64,000 nucleotides of DNA from Gongronella butleri (Eukaryota > Mucoromycota > Mucoromycetes > Mucorales > Cunninghamellaceae): NCBI GenBank assembly GCA_025201375.1, contig JAIWZP010000036.1, forward strand, positions 186,001 to 250,000, given 5' to 3'. Below are positions 31,704 through 42,541 of the stretch, piece after piece. The position numbers were made by a program, and so were the translations under genes. Within the stretch, counting starts at the first letter, position 1. Each line of letters begins with the position of its first letter. Under the pieces are notes generated by a model, which was given only the letters and a program-made list of their open reading frames with translations, was not told where the DNA came from and ran no database searches.

Positions 31704-33731
31704 TTTGCCGTTGAATCAATGATGTGAAATAAGAAAACAAGAAAAAGAAGAAAAAAAAAAAAAGAGGGAGCGTGGTGGGGGGGGTAGAAAAGCGAGACTG
31801 GTGGAGGGGCGACGCGAGGGTGACCTGGAAAGAAAAAAAAGAGAAAAAAAAAGAACACACAAAAAACGACACGAAGAAAAGAAAGCAATGGTATTTAAGG
31901 GGGAGCCACCGAGGCAAAGAAGGGGAGAAAGCAATTCTCCAAACCACGGAAAGCATAAAAAATAGGGCGCTCCTTGCTCTCTCATTTCATGATCAATTGT
32001 GTGGTGAGGCTGGAACCTTCACCGTGCACACAGTAAAAGGTCGTTTTATCAGCAGGGAAGATTCCCCCAATTGCACGAGCGAGAGGGTGGGCAGGGTGAA
32101 AAAGGCCCGTCGTGCGTGGGTGATGCAAGGCATTCTCCCTCAATTGGCCCCCTTTGGCTTTTTTTTTTTCTGTGAGCGCGCGCAAGACGTGCCCCTTTTT
32201 TTTTTCCACCCAAGCTCCTTGATTCCTTACTGTGCCGGACCCCTCCCCGTTTAAGCAATATGATCAATTTACCGGTATTGGATTAAAAAATGAGGTGGAA
32301 AAAAGCAATCGTGTTGCCTTTAATCATGCACAACACAGGCAAGATCCCAGGCGACACGCCGCGACAACACGCGCCCGACGCGTCACAAAAGAAAAACACT
32401 GTGGCCTTTTTAAAAAATGTAACAAAAATAGGGCGCCTTGGATCAGCAGGAAAGGAGATGTTGGCGCTCTCCGTGTCGTGACGATTAGCCGTCGTGACAC
32501 CATGCCGACAACCGGCTTTTTTTGTGTGTGTGTGGGCTGGGCAAGACGAGGATCATGACTAGTGTTTTCTTTTCAATGTTGTACGTCGTTGACACTTGGC
32601 GACATGTGTCATCCCATCAAATAACAGCTTTCATTAGCCGATTTGATTAAAACACTGCCTGATTAAAAGGATTGCCATCTTTGGGCACATTGAAAGGATG
32701 CTTGTGGGGTAGAAATGAAACCTCGAGCGTATGCGGCGCTACCCAGACCACCGTTGGCGGATCATTTGGCGCTTGCCAAGTCACACTAGCGATCATCGTT
32801 CATTGTTTTGCAAATACCTATGGCTAGAGAAAACACCCCATGCCCAGAGTGTTGAGAAGGGAAGGAGAGAGGGGCGGGGGATGAGCGGGGGATGGATGCT
32901 GCAGAGCAATGTGTAAAAAACAAGCATTATTTGGGGTTCTCGTGGAAAATCACGGCCCATGGCAATGCAGGGCACGCTTTTTGACGCACGATCGTGCCAT
33001 TGGCAGCGGAGTACATGCCAGGGTGACAATGCAAGCAACACAAAGTGGGTGGGACAAAAGGAAAAAAGACACGGTCGCGTCGCGTTTTGGGTGAAATCCC
33101 GCGTTTTGGGTAAAAATCGCGCTTGTCGGCCATGTTTAGGTTGAACAATGGCCCATTGTCCGATTTTTTGACAGCAAGTGTCTTTTGGCCCAGCCATTTG
33201 ATGTCAGTGAGGGGTGGTCTTAAGGAGGTGCACCCAAGGCGACAGCCAATCACCAGACACAAATACAGTACGACGAAAAAAAAGAGCAAGATCACGTGAA
33301 AAAAGGTATGACAGGTGGGCAAATCGGGCTCAAATGATTAAAAAAGGCCATGAATGCATAAAAAAAAGGCATGATCTTTGTGCGATGCAAACAGCGCCAC
33401 GAAAAACAGACAGCAACATGGAAAAATTGGATCAAGTGTCCTTGTGCTGCGTCTTTTTGGAAAGGGCGGGCTTGAATTGAAGTGATTTTCCAAGGCGACA
33501 GGGCAATTACGGCGTGGCCAATGGGAAATCCGATATTCAATCCCCGCTTCACTTGGCCCTGCCGCTCACAAAAATAGATCACCATGATTGCAAAGGGCCA
33601 GCCACTCTTCATACACCTCTTTCTTTTAACTTTTTTTCTTTCTCTCTCTTTCTCTTCATACCTCGCCGCCCTCCCCTCTCACACTCCTCGTTCCTTTTTC
33701 TCTTTTTTTTTATTGTGAACCGGGAAACCTC
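31704..33731. promoter_or_regulatory. Divergent promoter region, 2 kb
   Basis: No gene supported. Plus-strand purine runs at 31738-31885 form a CT-rich tract upstream of the minus-strand gene. CT-rich sequence at 33605-33715 lies upstream of the plus-strand EXO-like gene. A short direct repeat ('cgcgttttgggt', twice) occurs at about 33080-33112. One minus-strand frame of about 130 codons at 32927-33322 has no recognisable features. Confidence 0.5.
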
Positions 33732-34902
33732 ATGTTTATTGCTCTTTTATTCTGCGCCCTGGCCTTGGCGACGGGTCTGCATGCTCAGCAGCAGACCACC
33801 AACAGCACCGTCCTGAATCCCGTCGCGACACAATATGGCAGCTCCTTTAAAAATGCCGGTGGCAACGTCCTCAGCGGCTATGTCAATGGTAAGCGCACGA
33901 AAACCGAGAAAAAAAGATTCGCAAAACGCCACCAACAGCCACACGCATTGGCGAGTGCTGCACCTCTTTTATTCCAGAAAAGAGCTCCTTTTTTCTCATT
34001 TTGTTCTTTTTTTTCGTTTTTTTTTTTTTTTTTTCAGCGTACGTGGTCTTTTACGGCAATTGGACCTCGGACGACATGGTGCAGCAGCAGACCACCTTTC
34101 TCAACTTTATCGACGGCATCTCGTCCACGTCGTGGTTTTCAATTCGTAAGAAAGAGGGCCAAAAGGGCGTGTTTTATGGGGCATTCCGTGACTTTTTTTT
34201 AAATGGAATTGGCGCGTGCTACGAAAGATGACCCGTGCTCACTTTCTTTTCTTCCATTTTTCCCCCTTTTTAGTCGGCCAATACAAGGATGCCAATGGCG
34301 GCGCCGTGACAGGCCCATTGAATCTTGCGGCGGCCATGACGGATAGTGGCAGCGCCGGCCAGAGCCTGACGGACAACAATGCGCACAAGACGATCATTTT
34401 GAACGCCGTGTCGTCGGGCTATCTGTCGTCCAACAACCAATTGGACACCAATGGCATCTACATCCTGATGCTCGGCCCAGACGTCTCAGACTCGCAAATG
34501 TGCCAATCGTATTGCAGCTACAACTTCTACAGCGACCAATTCCAATACGTCGTCATTGGTTACCCTGCGCGCTGCCCGACCCAGTGCATGCCGCCCAAAA
34601 ACGCCCAAAATTCGCCAAACAAGAGCCCGGGTATCGACGCCGCCATCACCGTGCTCTCCCATGAGCTGCAGGACGTCCTCACAGACCCTCGCCTCAATGC
34701 CTGGGTCGTCCAAAACAACCAACAAAATATCGAATTGGGCGACTTTTGCTCAGGCAATGGCACCGCCGAGGCTCAATGGTTCGCAAACACCCAGCCAAGC
34801 TCCAATGGCGGCGTCTACAATGTCGAGTTCAACAATGCGCAATACCTCGTCCAGTCCATCTACAGCCAGGCAAAAAACACTTGCTTGGTCGCCAACCAGT
34901 AA
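33732..34902 (+). CDS. Secreted EXORDIUM / phosphate-induced protein 1-like protein
   Basis: Extracellular protein of the PHI-1/EXORDIUM family (PF04674), first known from plant cell-wall growth signalling and also present in Mucoromycota. The start at 33732 gives a signal peptide (MFIALLFCALALATGLHA). Three exons: 33732-about 33888, about 34038-34146 and about 34274-34902. Family landmarks are YVVFYGNWTSDDMVQQQTTF (the YGNW strand), SSTSWFSI, NGIYILMLGPDV, ITVLSHELQDVLTDPRLNAW (the SHE motif, a metalloprotease-like helix) and NIELGDFCSGNG. Six or more cysteines suggest disulfides. No GPI signal or transmembrane helix follows. It lies 548 bp upstream of the CotH gene on the same strand. The biochemical activity of this family is not established. 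Confidence 0.87.
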
Positions 34903-35450
34903 AATTTGCAAAACGACGCGACGCGCACAGAAAAAAAAACGCCCAAAAACGTCCATTTTGCGCCCTTTTTTCACATTTTTACCTCCTTGATCCCCCCCTT
35001 GCCTGTCCCTCGCTCCTTTCCCTGTAACACTTGCCCTTCCTTACACTCTCTCATTTTATTCTCAGTATACCTTTCGCCTTTTTCATCAAACCTCCTTTTT
35101 TTTCCTTTATTTTGCCAATTATGTATTTTCAATAGCCTTTTTCCTCCTCAACTTGACGTGTATCAGTGTTCCCTGACTCAATCCCCCTCCCCAATAAAGC
35201 AACATTCTCGCCTTATTGGCCAATTGATCTTCTTTCGCCTTTTTTCGTCATTTTCTGCACTTTCAATTAAACACGGCTCTCCCTTTTATTAATTCCGGAC
35301 CATGAGCTAAGACTCTCGTCGCCCCCAATCCTCGGGACACACATCCACGAGGGTTGCATACTATTTCTTGATAGGATTGCTTTGCAAATCTTCTCTTTCT
35401 TTTACTTTTTCATTTTTTTTCTGCGTTGCCTCTTGTTGTTGAGTATAAAG
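34903..35450. promoter_or_regulatory. Spacer between EXO-like and CotH genes
   Basis: 548 bp without a gene. It carries the 3' flank of the EXO-like gene (T-rich, an AATAAA near 35193) and a CT-rich promoter tract before CotH. A 'gtataaag' 8 bp before the CotH start codon is too close to act as a usual TATA box. Confidence 0.45.
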
Positions 35451-36944
35451 ATGCGCGCATTCCTTTTTGGTATGGGCCCCCGACGCGTGCGCGGTGTACA
35501 AAATAAAAAAAAAGGCAAAACGCGTCGATTTTGCTCACATTTCTTTGTTTTATTTAGTTTCATGGATGATCTTTGTATGGACTGCGCTTGTCACCGCGCA
35601 GGAAGATGCCGTCTTGTTCCATGTCGTGGGCCTGGCCACGCAAAAAATCGATGAACACAACAGCAAGCCATTGCTCATGGCCGTGGAGCTGTTGGCTCCG
35701 TTGAATCAGGTGTACCCGATGGAAATGTCGCCTGAGACGCCACTGCTGCACCGCGCACTCGTGCCGATCAAGGATGCTACGGGTCATGCCATCGCCCTGG
35801 ATCAATTAAAGTACAGATATATGATGGTCGATCCCGCGACACACGTCATCATGCAATCCGAGACCTTTTTCCGGACTTACAGCAAGGAGCATGGCGATGA
35901 CGCCGAGCTGGCCGCACAGCAGCCGTACCACGAGGTGTTCAATCGCACATTTACACAGAGCAGCCTCGGTGCCGTCACATTCAACCCCATGACAAACACT
36001 GATTTGTTCCCAATTGGCCTCGACCGCGCACCAAGCAAGCTGCATCGCTACAATGAAATTCCAACGCTGCATTTCACCGCCAACCCCACCGACGTCGCCA
36101 ACATGCACGACAAATACAATGACGACATTGAAATCAAGGGCAATCTGACATTTATTCGGTAAAAACACACAGAAAAGACGTATCGCGCGCGCAATTGACA
36201 CTTTTTTTCGTCACAGAGCCACCAAGGTCAAGCAATATGGCAATGTCACGCTCAGCATTGGCGGCCGGTCTTCGCGCCAATTCACCAAGATGCCATACAA
36301 TTTCGATTTGAATCATGGCGACGACTTGGGCGGCTACCGCAAGCTAAAGCTGCGCACGCTCGCAAGCGACCCGAGCTACATTCGCGAGCGCCTTGCCCTG
36401 GACATGCTTTATGCCGCGCACCGCCCCGCGTCGCGCGCGTCACACGTCAGGTAAAACCTGATTTCGTTGATTTTTACAAGTTTTTTGTGTTTAACTTTTT
36501 TTTCGAGCAGAGTGTACATCAATGACCAGGCGGCCGGTCTGTTTTTGTTGACGGAAAAGTACACGGATGGGTGGCTGCGCCGCGAATATGATCACGACGA
36601 CCCTGCATATGCCAATGGCGCGCTGTACAAATGCAAAGGCGACGTTCCCGAACGCCAATTATACGCAGACTTGAGTTATCATCCTGAAAACGCGTCTGTG
36701 TACAACGAATTGTATAAGCTGGATCAAGAAGCTGCTGATGGCGGCGACAGCGGCATGATGCCGCTCATCGATTTTACAAAATTCATCGACGAACAGCTCA
36801 AATGGCAGCAAGACAACCAAGACAACCTTGAGGACTCGACAGACGCCTGGGAGGAACAATTAAACGTATATGGCTTCCTTGCAAAGTAAGTAAAAAAAAG
36901 AAGCGCAAGGATCGGTGGAAAGTCAATGGCGACGGGAAATCGCT

Positions 36945-36983
<39 letters not shown>

Positions 36984-37630
36984 AAATTTCAATTAGCATG
37001 GCGCTTGAATTCTTGCTCGCATCGTGGGATGGATACCTTGGCAATGCGCAGAATTACTACCTGTACAAGGAGCCAAAAACAGGCGAGATGGACTGGATTG
37101 GCTGGGATTATGATTTCACGTTTGGCAGCGGCACGGTCAAAATGGACAAGATGGTTGCCGGCAACGCGTCCGAGTTCAGCGGCGTGGCGACGCGACCGTT
37201 GATGCGCGCCGTGCTCGGAATCCCGTCGTACCAGGACACATTTGACGCACAAATCGACGCGATGAACCAGGTGTTTTTCAACGAGCGCGTCATTTTCCCA
37301 ATCATCGACGCGTGGACCCTGTTTTTGCAGCAAGACATCGCGTGGGACCAGGCGCTCACCCCCGTGCGCGCGGGCCGCAGCTTTGCGTCCATGCTAAAGC
37401 ATGGTGCAAACGGGCCAAGCCTCAACACCATGGGTGGCGGCGCAGGCATGTCGTACCCGCTCGACTACGACCAGGGCACAGGCGCCGACTTTTTGTTCCG
37501 CGCCAACACACTCATCCCCTCAAAGGCCGCCATCGACGGGCCGACAAATCACCCCTCGCTCATGGGACTCAAGGAATTCATCCTAAAAAAGAGCGATAAC
37601 ATCAATGCCTATTATAATTCCACACAATAA
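35451..37630 (+). CDS. CotH kinase-family secreted protein
   Basis: Member of the CotH family (spore coat protein H kinase fold), expanded in Mucorales, where some members act at the spore or hyphal surface. The first exon is 19 nt (35451-35469, MRAFLF) and joins VSWMIFVWTALVTAQED to make a signal peptide. The kinase-like core runs from about residue 190: LTFIRATKVKQYGNVTLSIG, GGRSSRQFTKMPYNFDLN, DPSYIRERLALDMLYAAHRP, RVYINDQAAGLFLLTEKYTD, LYKCKGD, then FLLASWDGYLGNAQNYYLYK and MDWIGWDYDFTFGSG, where DYDF holds the expected metal-binding Asp. Total about 600 residues. The C-terminus (NINAYYNSTQ) has no hydrophobic tail, so it lacks the GPI anchor signal found in some CotH proteins. I did not see the specific peptide motifs used to define invasin-class members. 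Role in this species is unknown. Confidence 0.9.
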
Positions 37631-37671
37631 TCCCTGTTTAATTCTTCTCCGTGTAATCCTAAAATACTAAC

Positions 37672-37677
37672 AATAAA
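37672..37677 (+). terminator. Polyadenylation signal of CotH gene
   Basis: AATAAA 42 bp past the CotH stop codon. Confidence 0.55.
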
Positions 37678-37734
37678 TGATGTTCCTTCCTTCCATTGAT
37701 TTTTACGTGTCGCGACATGGACCTAAATATCATC

Positions 37735-37860
37735 CCTTTTAAATCCATGACTGTACCCCTTGGAAAATCCGTGCTTTTTGAAAATGGTCATTGCGCGTCA
37801 TCTATTGATTACAGATCCGCAAGAGTGGGCTTATTTGAGCGAGGCATAGCTGTATAACGC
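37735..37860 (-). repeat. Dispersed repeat family R1, fragment
   Basis: Matches the 63560-63680 part of the R1 copy at the window's right end in direct orientation, and 27020-27170 in reverse. Shared blocks include 'ccccttggaaaatccgt', 'tttttgaaaat' and 'gtgggctcatt' against 'gtgggcttattt'. Only one end of the element is present. Confidence 0.75.
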
Positions 37861-38269
37861 GACGCGCAGGAGTAAATGGCCCATCAACTTGTGAACTCAT
37901 CGACAATTACCCATACCGTAAATCGTCAAATAAAGGTCATGCACGAATTTCTCGCAAATGATCTAATTGACTTGCTTTTTATTGGACTTGCCGCGACTAA
38001 AAGGAACGAAAAATCTATACAGCAAGGTTGGCGCGCGCTAACGTTGGCAAATAGCTGAACATCATGGGGCCAAAATGCTAAAATGCACAGATTTGGAAAT
38101 TGCTGGTGCTTTACCATGACTTCATCTCTGTCAAATATGGACCGCATGTGTCGCTACAGTAACTCGCCATTTACAGCACGGGAACGACCTTGGGGCGAAA
38201 CAAAAAAAGAAAATTGCAAGTAATGATACAGGGAGCGTTTTTATTGAAAAAAAAAAGAACAACAGGAGC
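37861..38269. other. Intergenic, no gene seen
   Basis: About 400 bp between the R1 fragment and the 3' end of the sterol-transfer gene. No feature was recognised except a TACAGTA word near 38154. Confidence 0.4.
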
Positions 38270-41200
38270 CTAGACGGCAACTTGGCGCTGGAGCATTTGG
38301 CGCTGCCGATGGACATTTTGTGTGACGTGGCCAATGTTGCGTTCTGCGCGGCGGATGAGACGTGCAATGTCCTGTAGATTGTGTTCGACCTTGAGTTTTG
38401 TCTTTTTTGTCGAGAACAGGTGCTCAAGTTGACGCGCACGGTGGCCCGTGTTGTCCGCCGAGGCAGCGTCGCGGTCAAAGACATCGACTTTGGCCATGGC
38501 GTCCATATCGGGCGGCTCGACGGCAACAGTGACGGTTTCCGAGTCATTGGCATTGGGATCGAGCGACGCGAGCCAGTCCCACAGTGCCTGATTATACACG
38601 TGGTCGTCAATCACGGCATGATCGCTTTGGCCGTCGGCCATCGCGCCGCCTGCTGGGTCATTGGAGCTGAACCATGGCGATTCCTTTTGCTGTTGTTGCT
38701 GCTGGAACTGCGGTTGTTGTTGCAACAAGGCCAATTGGCGCTCGAGGTGTGCCATGCGTGTCGCGATAAACACGTTCAGGACAACGAGACTCAGCATGCA
38801 CAGGAGCGTGCTGCTGCGCACGTCCAGCGCCGCCAGCAAATCATACACCTGGCGCCCTATATCAAGCACCCACTCACCAGCAGACAAGCATGCCTGTCGG
38901 ATCGTCGCTTGCCAAGGATTCGGCGGCAATGGCTTGTCCTGGATGTGCTCATTCTGTTGGTTCGGCCCACCGCGCCTGCCATGCCGCCTAGAACGCCGCT
39001 TGCGCCGTCGCCGCCCCTCAGACTCCTCGCCACCAAACTCTGACGCGTGCGCCTTCATGTACTCGCGCAGTGACGCGTCCAAATTGTTGTAAAACCCGAT
39101 CTGACCGTCAATCGACGCCTTTTCAATCGTCGCTAAAAGCCAAAAAAAAAAAACATGGAGAAAAAAAGCGTGTCAAGGCATTTGTTTCTCTTTTATTCCA
39201 TCTTTTTTTTTGTTTCTCTCTTTTTCCATCTATTTTTTGCTTACACTTGAGCCACGACGATTTTGAAAAGTCGACTTTGCACGTGACAAAGATGCGGACG
39301 CGGCCGTAGCCTGCCCAGGTGAGACATGTCTTTGTTTTGATGCAAAACGAGCCTCCAGAGGGGACGTCCGGCGTATGTGTGATCTTGAGGATGGTCGCAC
39401 TGTCTTTAAAGTCGCAAGCCAGCACTTTTTCCTCTTGGTTGCATTGAGTTTGCTTGGGACCTAGCAGTCCCTGTCAGCTCATTTTTCTTTTTCTTTTTTT
39501 TTTATTTTGGCGCTTTGCAAAGCTTTACCAATTGATCCATTGAGCGGCTTGATATAGGAGATTGTGCGCGTCTGAGGTGCTCCATCGCCATTTTGCCAGT
39601 CGCCAATCTTGAGATCTTGAACAAAAAAAGGTCAAAAAGGCCGTTTTATGCCAATTTTTTTTCTTTTTTTACCTCCCGACTTTTCTTTTTCGAGCATGAA
39701 TGTGTTGAAAAAATCACTATGGTACAACAAGTTGTAGATGGCCTCCAGGGTGCCTCGATAGGTTTTGTCCATGACGACGGTGTCAAAGTGATCGCCTCGG
39801 CAAATGCAGTCTGTCTCTTTTTTGGCCTGATGCTCGCCCGTGGTGCCCTGTTCTGGTGCAGCCGCGGGGCCCGACGCGTCCTGCGCGCGAGCGTCACTTT
39901 CGGACTTTGCACGGCGCCGTGACGCGTTCGATGTCCGCGGTGTCGCGTCCTCTTTTGCTATTTTTTTTAAGAAATGCAAAAGTGAGCACGTGGTGTCTTA
40001 CCGACCATTCCTTTTCAATGATGTACCATCGTCAGTGACCGAGGCGGCATCCGTGGATGCGTATTCAGAGTCGTAGGATGCATCGCTGCCGGTAATGGTG
40101 TCGCTGTCGCCGCATTGATACGCATCATCGTCATCATCGTCATAAGACTCATCCATTGAGTGATTGGATGGATGGCGCGAATAGCGCCAAATATCCACCA
40201 TCAGGTCCCATGCTTGGTCGCGGCTCAAAAAGGAGGTGAAGAAATGCTGAAGAAAAAAAAAAGTTGGGCATCATGAGGAATGACGCTGTTTTCTAGGCAC
40301 TTTTTTATTTTTTACCTTTGAACTCTGTGTGGACACTTGGATCGCATTGGGGATGACCAAGGCGGTCGTGCGCTTTTCAATGTCAACAATGTCCTCAAAG
40401 GCAATGACCAACTATAAAAAAAAACAAGTTTAGAACGACACCATTGCTTTGAGTTTTTTTTCTTACGTTTGTAACCCAGCCAAAGATGTTGGCATTGAAG
40501 CAGAGGTAATTTTCGGAAATATAGAGGCGGCCTTGGACCAAGATTTCCTTGTGCAATGCGCAGCCAAAATCTGCAAAAAAAAAAAAATAAGAAAGGTAAG
40601 TTTTTTTTTTTTTTTTGTCTTATTTGATGTTACCTTCCAGGAGGACCTCGTCCTCGGGGATGCTGCGGAATAGGGCGTGGAATTCCTGATTCCGTTTTTC
40701 TGTGGCCAATTCTGCGCCGACGGCGGTGGCAATGCTGCCTGCTGCAAGCGAGCGATTGTCTGAATCGGATGAAGCGAGGGTGACGGCCGAGCCGCGACGC
40801 GATGGGTGGTCTGAGCTGGTAATCTTGGCGACGGCCGGGGTGGTTGTGGTGGTTGTGGTTGCTGTGGTGGAATGGCTCGTGGTGCGAGGCCGATGGTTGG
40901 GTTTTTGTTCTTGCTGTTGTTGATTTTGTTGATTTTGTTGATTTTGTTGTTGTTGTAATGGTTGTTGCTGCTGCTGCTGCTGCGTGGTGGTCAATGGCTT
41001 GATTTGGCCATTGCCCGAGACGGTGAAACGGCGTGGATGCCCTCCTGGCGTCACGGACGAGGCGTCTTTTGACTTTTGTTGTGCTTTGGAAGCCGATGCT
41101 GCGGACGACGGGCGCGATGGCGGCGGTGTCCCGCGAATAGGCGTGGCCGAGGCCGCGCGGCGGCGCTCATGCTCATGGTCGTGCCGCTCGTTGCCCACCA

Positions 41201-41453
41201 AAGGTGTGCTTCTGCTGCTGCTAGTGCTGTCCTCGTGGCCGCCGGTGGATTTAAAATCATCCAATGCAAGCGAAGCCTTTTTTTCCTCGTCGACAGGCGT
41301 CGGCGCGACAATCTTGGTCGTCGACATTCGTGCCACGCCGCCGCCTTGTGTAGCGCCATCCGAATTCCTGCGCGGTGCATCCGGTCGTGTCAATTGGATG
41401 TCTGGTCGCTCGCCAGACACCGTGTTGGAATGCATGCGCCCGTGGGTGCCCAT
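38270..41453 (-). CDS. GRAM/VASt sterol-transfer protein, Lam/GRAMD1 (Aster) type
   Basis: Lipid-transfer protein at ER-plasma membrane contact sites that moves sterols. The start at 41453 (MGTHGRMHSNTVSGE) opens about 250 residues of low-complexity sequence with poly-Q and poly-T. The GRAM domain follows: QEFHALFRSIPEDEVLLE, DFGCALHKEILVQGRLYISE, NYLCFNANIFGWVTN and the next strands AFEDIVDIEKRTTALVIPNA. An acidic linker leads to the VASt domain: DTVVMDKTYRGTLEAIYNLL, FFNTFMLEKEKSG, TRTISYIKPLNGSIG and GGSFCIKTKTCLTWAGYGRV. A C-terminal transmembrane helix (STLLCMLSLVVLNVFIATRM) and a coiled-coil-like tail complete it, about 880 residues. The junction between the linker and VASt exons (near 40010/39970) needs the donor at AATG|GTCGGT rather than GTCG|GTAAG to keep frame, so that exon edge is uncertain. 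Confidence 0.9.
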
Positions 41454-41785
41454 CAAAAAATAGAGAGAGAGAAAATGAAAAAAAGAGAAAAAAAAGAGGG
41501 GAGGACGATGGCGAAGAAAATGAAAGAATGGGCAAAAAAAAGGGAAGAAAGGAAGGAAAAGAAAGAAAAAAAGAAAAAAAATCAATCACACGTTGCATTG
41601 ACGCAAATGCAGACAGACACTCACGCACACACAACCAACCGCAAGGTCATGGGGGGGGCGGGGGTAAGAAGCATGAATCCGCTTCGAGGCCCGCCATCCA
41701 TGTTTCGAATGGGAAAAAACAATTTGGGGGTGGAAACAAAAGGGGGGTGAATCCGGGGAATTCCCTCGTTTTTTTATTCATTTTG
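41454..41785. promoter_or_regulatory. Promoter region of the Lam-like gene
   Basis: 332 bp between the MMADHC-like stop and the Lam-like start. The plus strand is almost wholly purine from 41460 to 41582, a strong CT-rich tract on the coding strand right up to the start codon. G runs occur at 41650-41660. Confidence 0.5.
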
Positions 41786-42541
41786 CTATGATGCCGCTGC
41801 CTGCAAGATTTCATCGACGACCTTGACGAAAATGTCAGCGGGCGCTGTCGTGAAGAGCGTCGCCGGGTAGATTTTGCTCTTCCACGTCGGATGCAATAAA
41901 ATGTGGCAGCAGCCCACGTTTTGCACATCGTACCGCGTCAATGTCTGCGTGCCTTGTACATCTGGATACGGCGTCGGCCCTGCTTCGCTGTAAATCTTAT
42001 GAAAAAAAAGAAAAAAAAAAGAAGCGAGGGCCGTTCAATTGCACAAAATCACCAAATGGAGGCTTTTTTCATCAATTGCACTTACAGGGAAGCCAGAGGC
42101 CGGATCCATGATATCGGCCCACATGCCTAGGCCTCGTAGACGGTCAACAATGGCTCGACCCCATTGCACAAACTAGAAATAAAATGCCAATGAGCCCCCT
42201 TTCTCAAAGAAAAAAAATATGAGGCCTTCTGCCCCCTCCCTCGTTCTTACTAATTCTAAGCGGTCGTCGCGTTCCTTGTTGACAATAGTGGTGATGCCGA
42301 CCATATCATTATCGCAGCGCTGGATCACAGGGACAATGAGCAGCTCCTTGCGCTGTTTCACCGACAAACCAGGGAACACCGTGGCGAGCTCGCGCGCAAA
42401 ACGTGTGCCTGGCGCATGTACCGAGTACTCAAACTCGGCGCCATGGTACATGAAGCGTGTGGCGGGCACTGCGCACGATGCCGACGTCGACGGCGCAGGC
42501 TTTTCTAGAGGGGCCGCGGGTATAGTAGCTGTCAAAGCCAT
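41786..42541 (-). CDS. MMADHC-like cobalamin trafficking protein
   Basis: Relative of human MMADHC (cblD), the adaptor that directs vitamin B12 to methionine synthase or methylmalonyl-CoA mutase. Three exons (about 42541-42251, 42172-42087 and 41995-41786), about 195 residues. Family landmarks are FEYSVHAPGTRFARELATVF, KELLIVPVIQRCDNDMVG, the segment GLGMWADIMDPASGFP and IYSEAGPTPYPDVQG, then VQNVGCCHILLHPTWKSKIY and PATLFTTAPADIF. The start at 42541 (MALTATIPAAPLEKPAPS) is the first ATG; an upstream in-frame GTG is not a likely fungal start. The human protein is longer (296 residues), with the difference in its N-terminal part. B12 use is known to persist in early-diverging fungi but is absent from most Dikarya, so this gene is informative about the species' metabolism. 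Confidence 0.88.

Noticed and set aside
32927..33322. A 130-codon minus-strand frame in the promoter region
   Set aside because: No domain, signal peptide or intron structure was recognised; it is likely chance.
35451..37630. CotH as a GPI-anchored invasin-class protein
   Set aside because: The C-terminus is hydrophilic and the defining short peptide motifs of that class were not seen, so only family membership is claimed.
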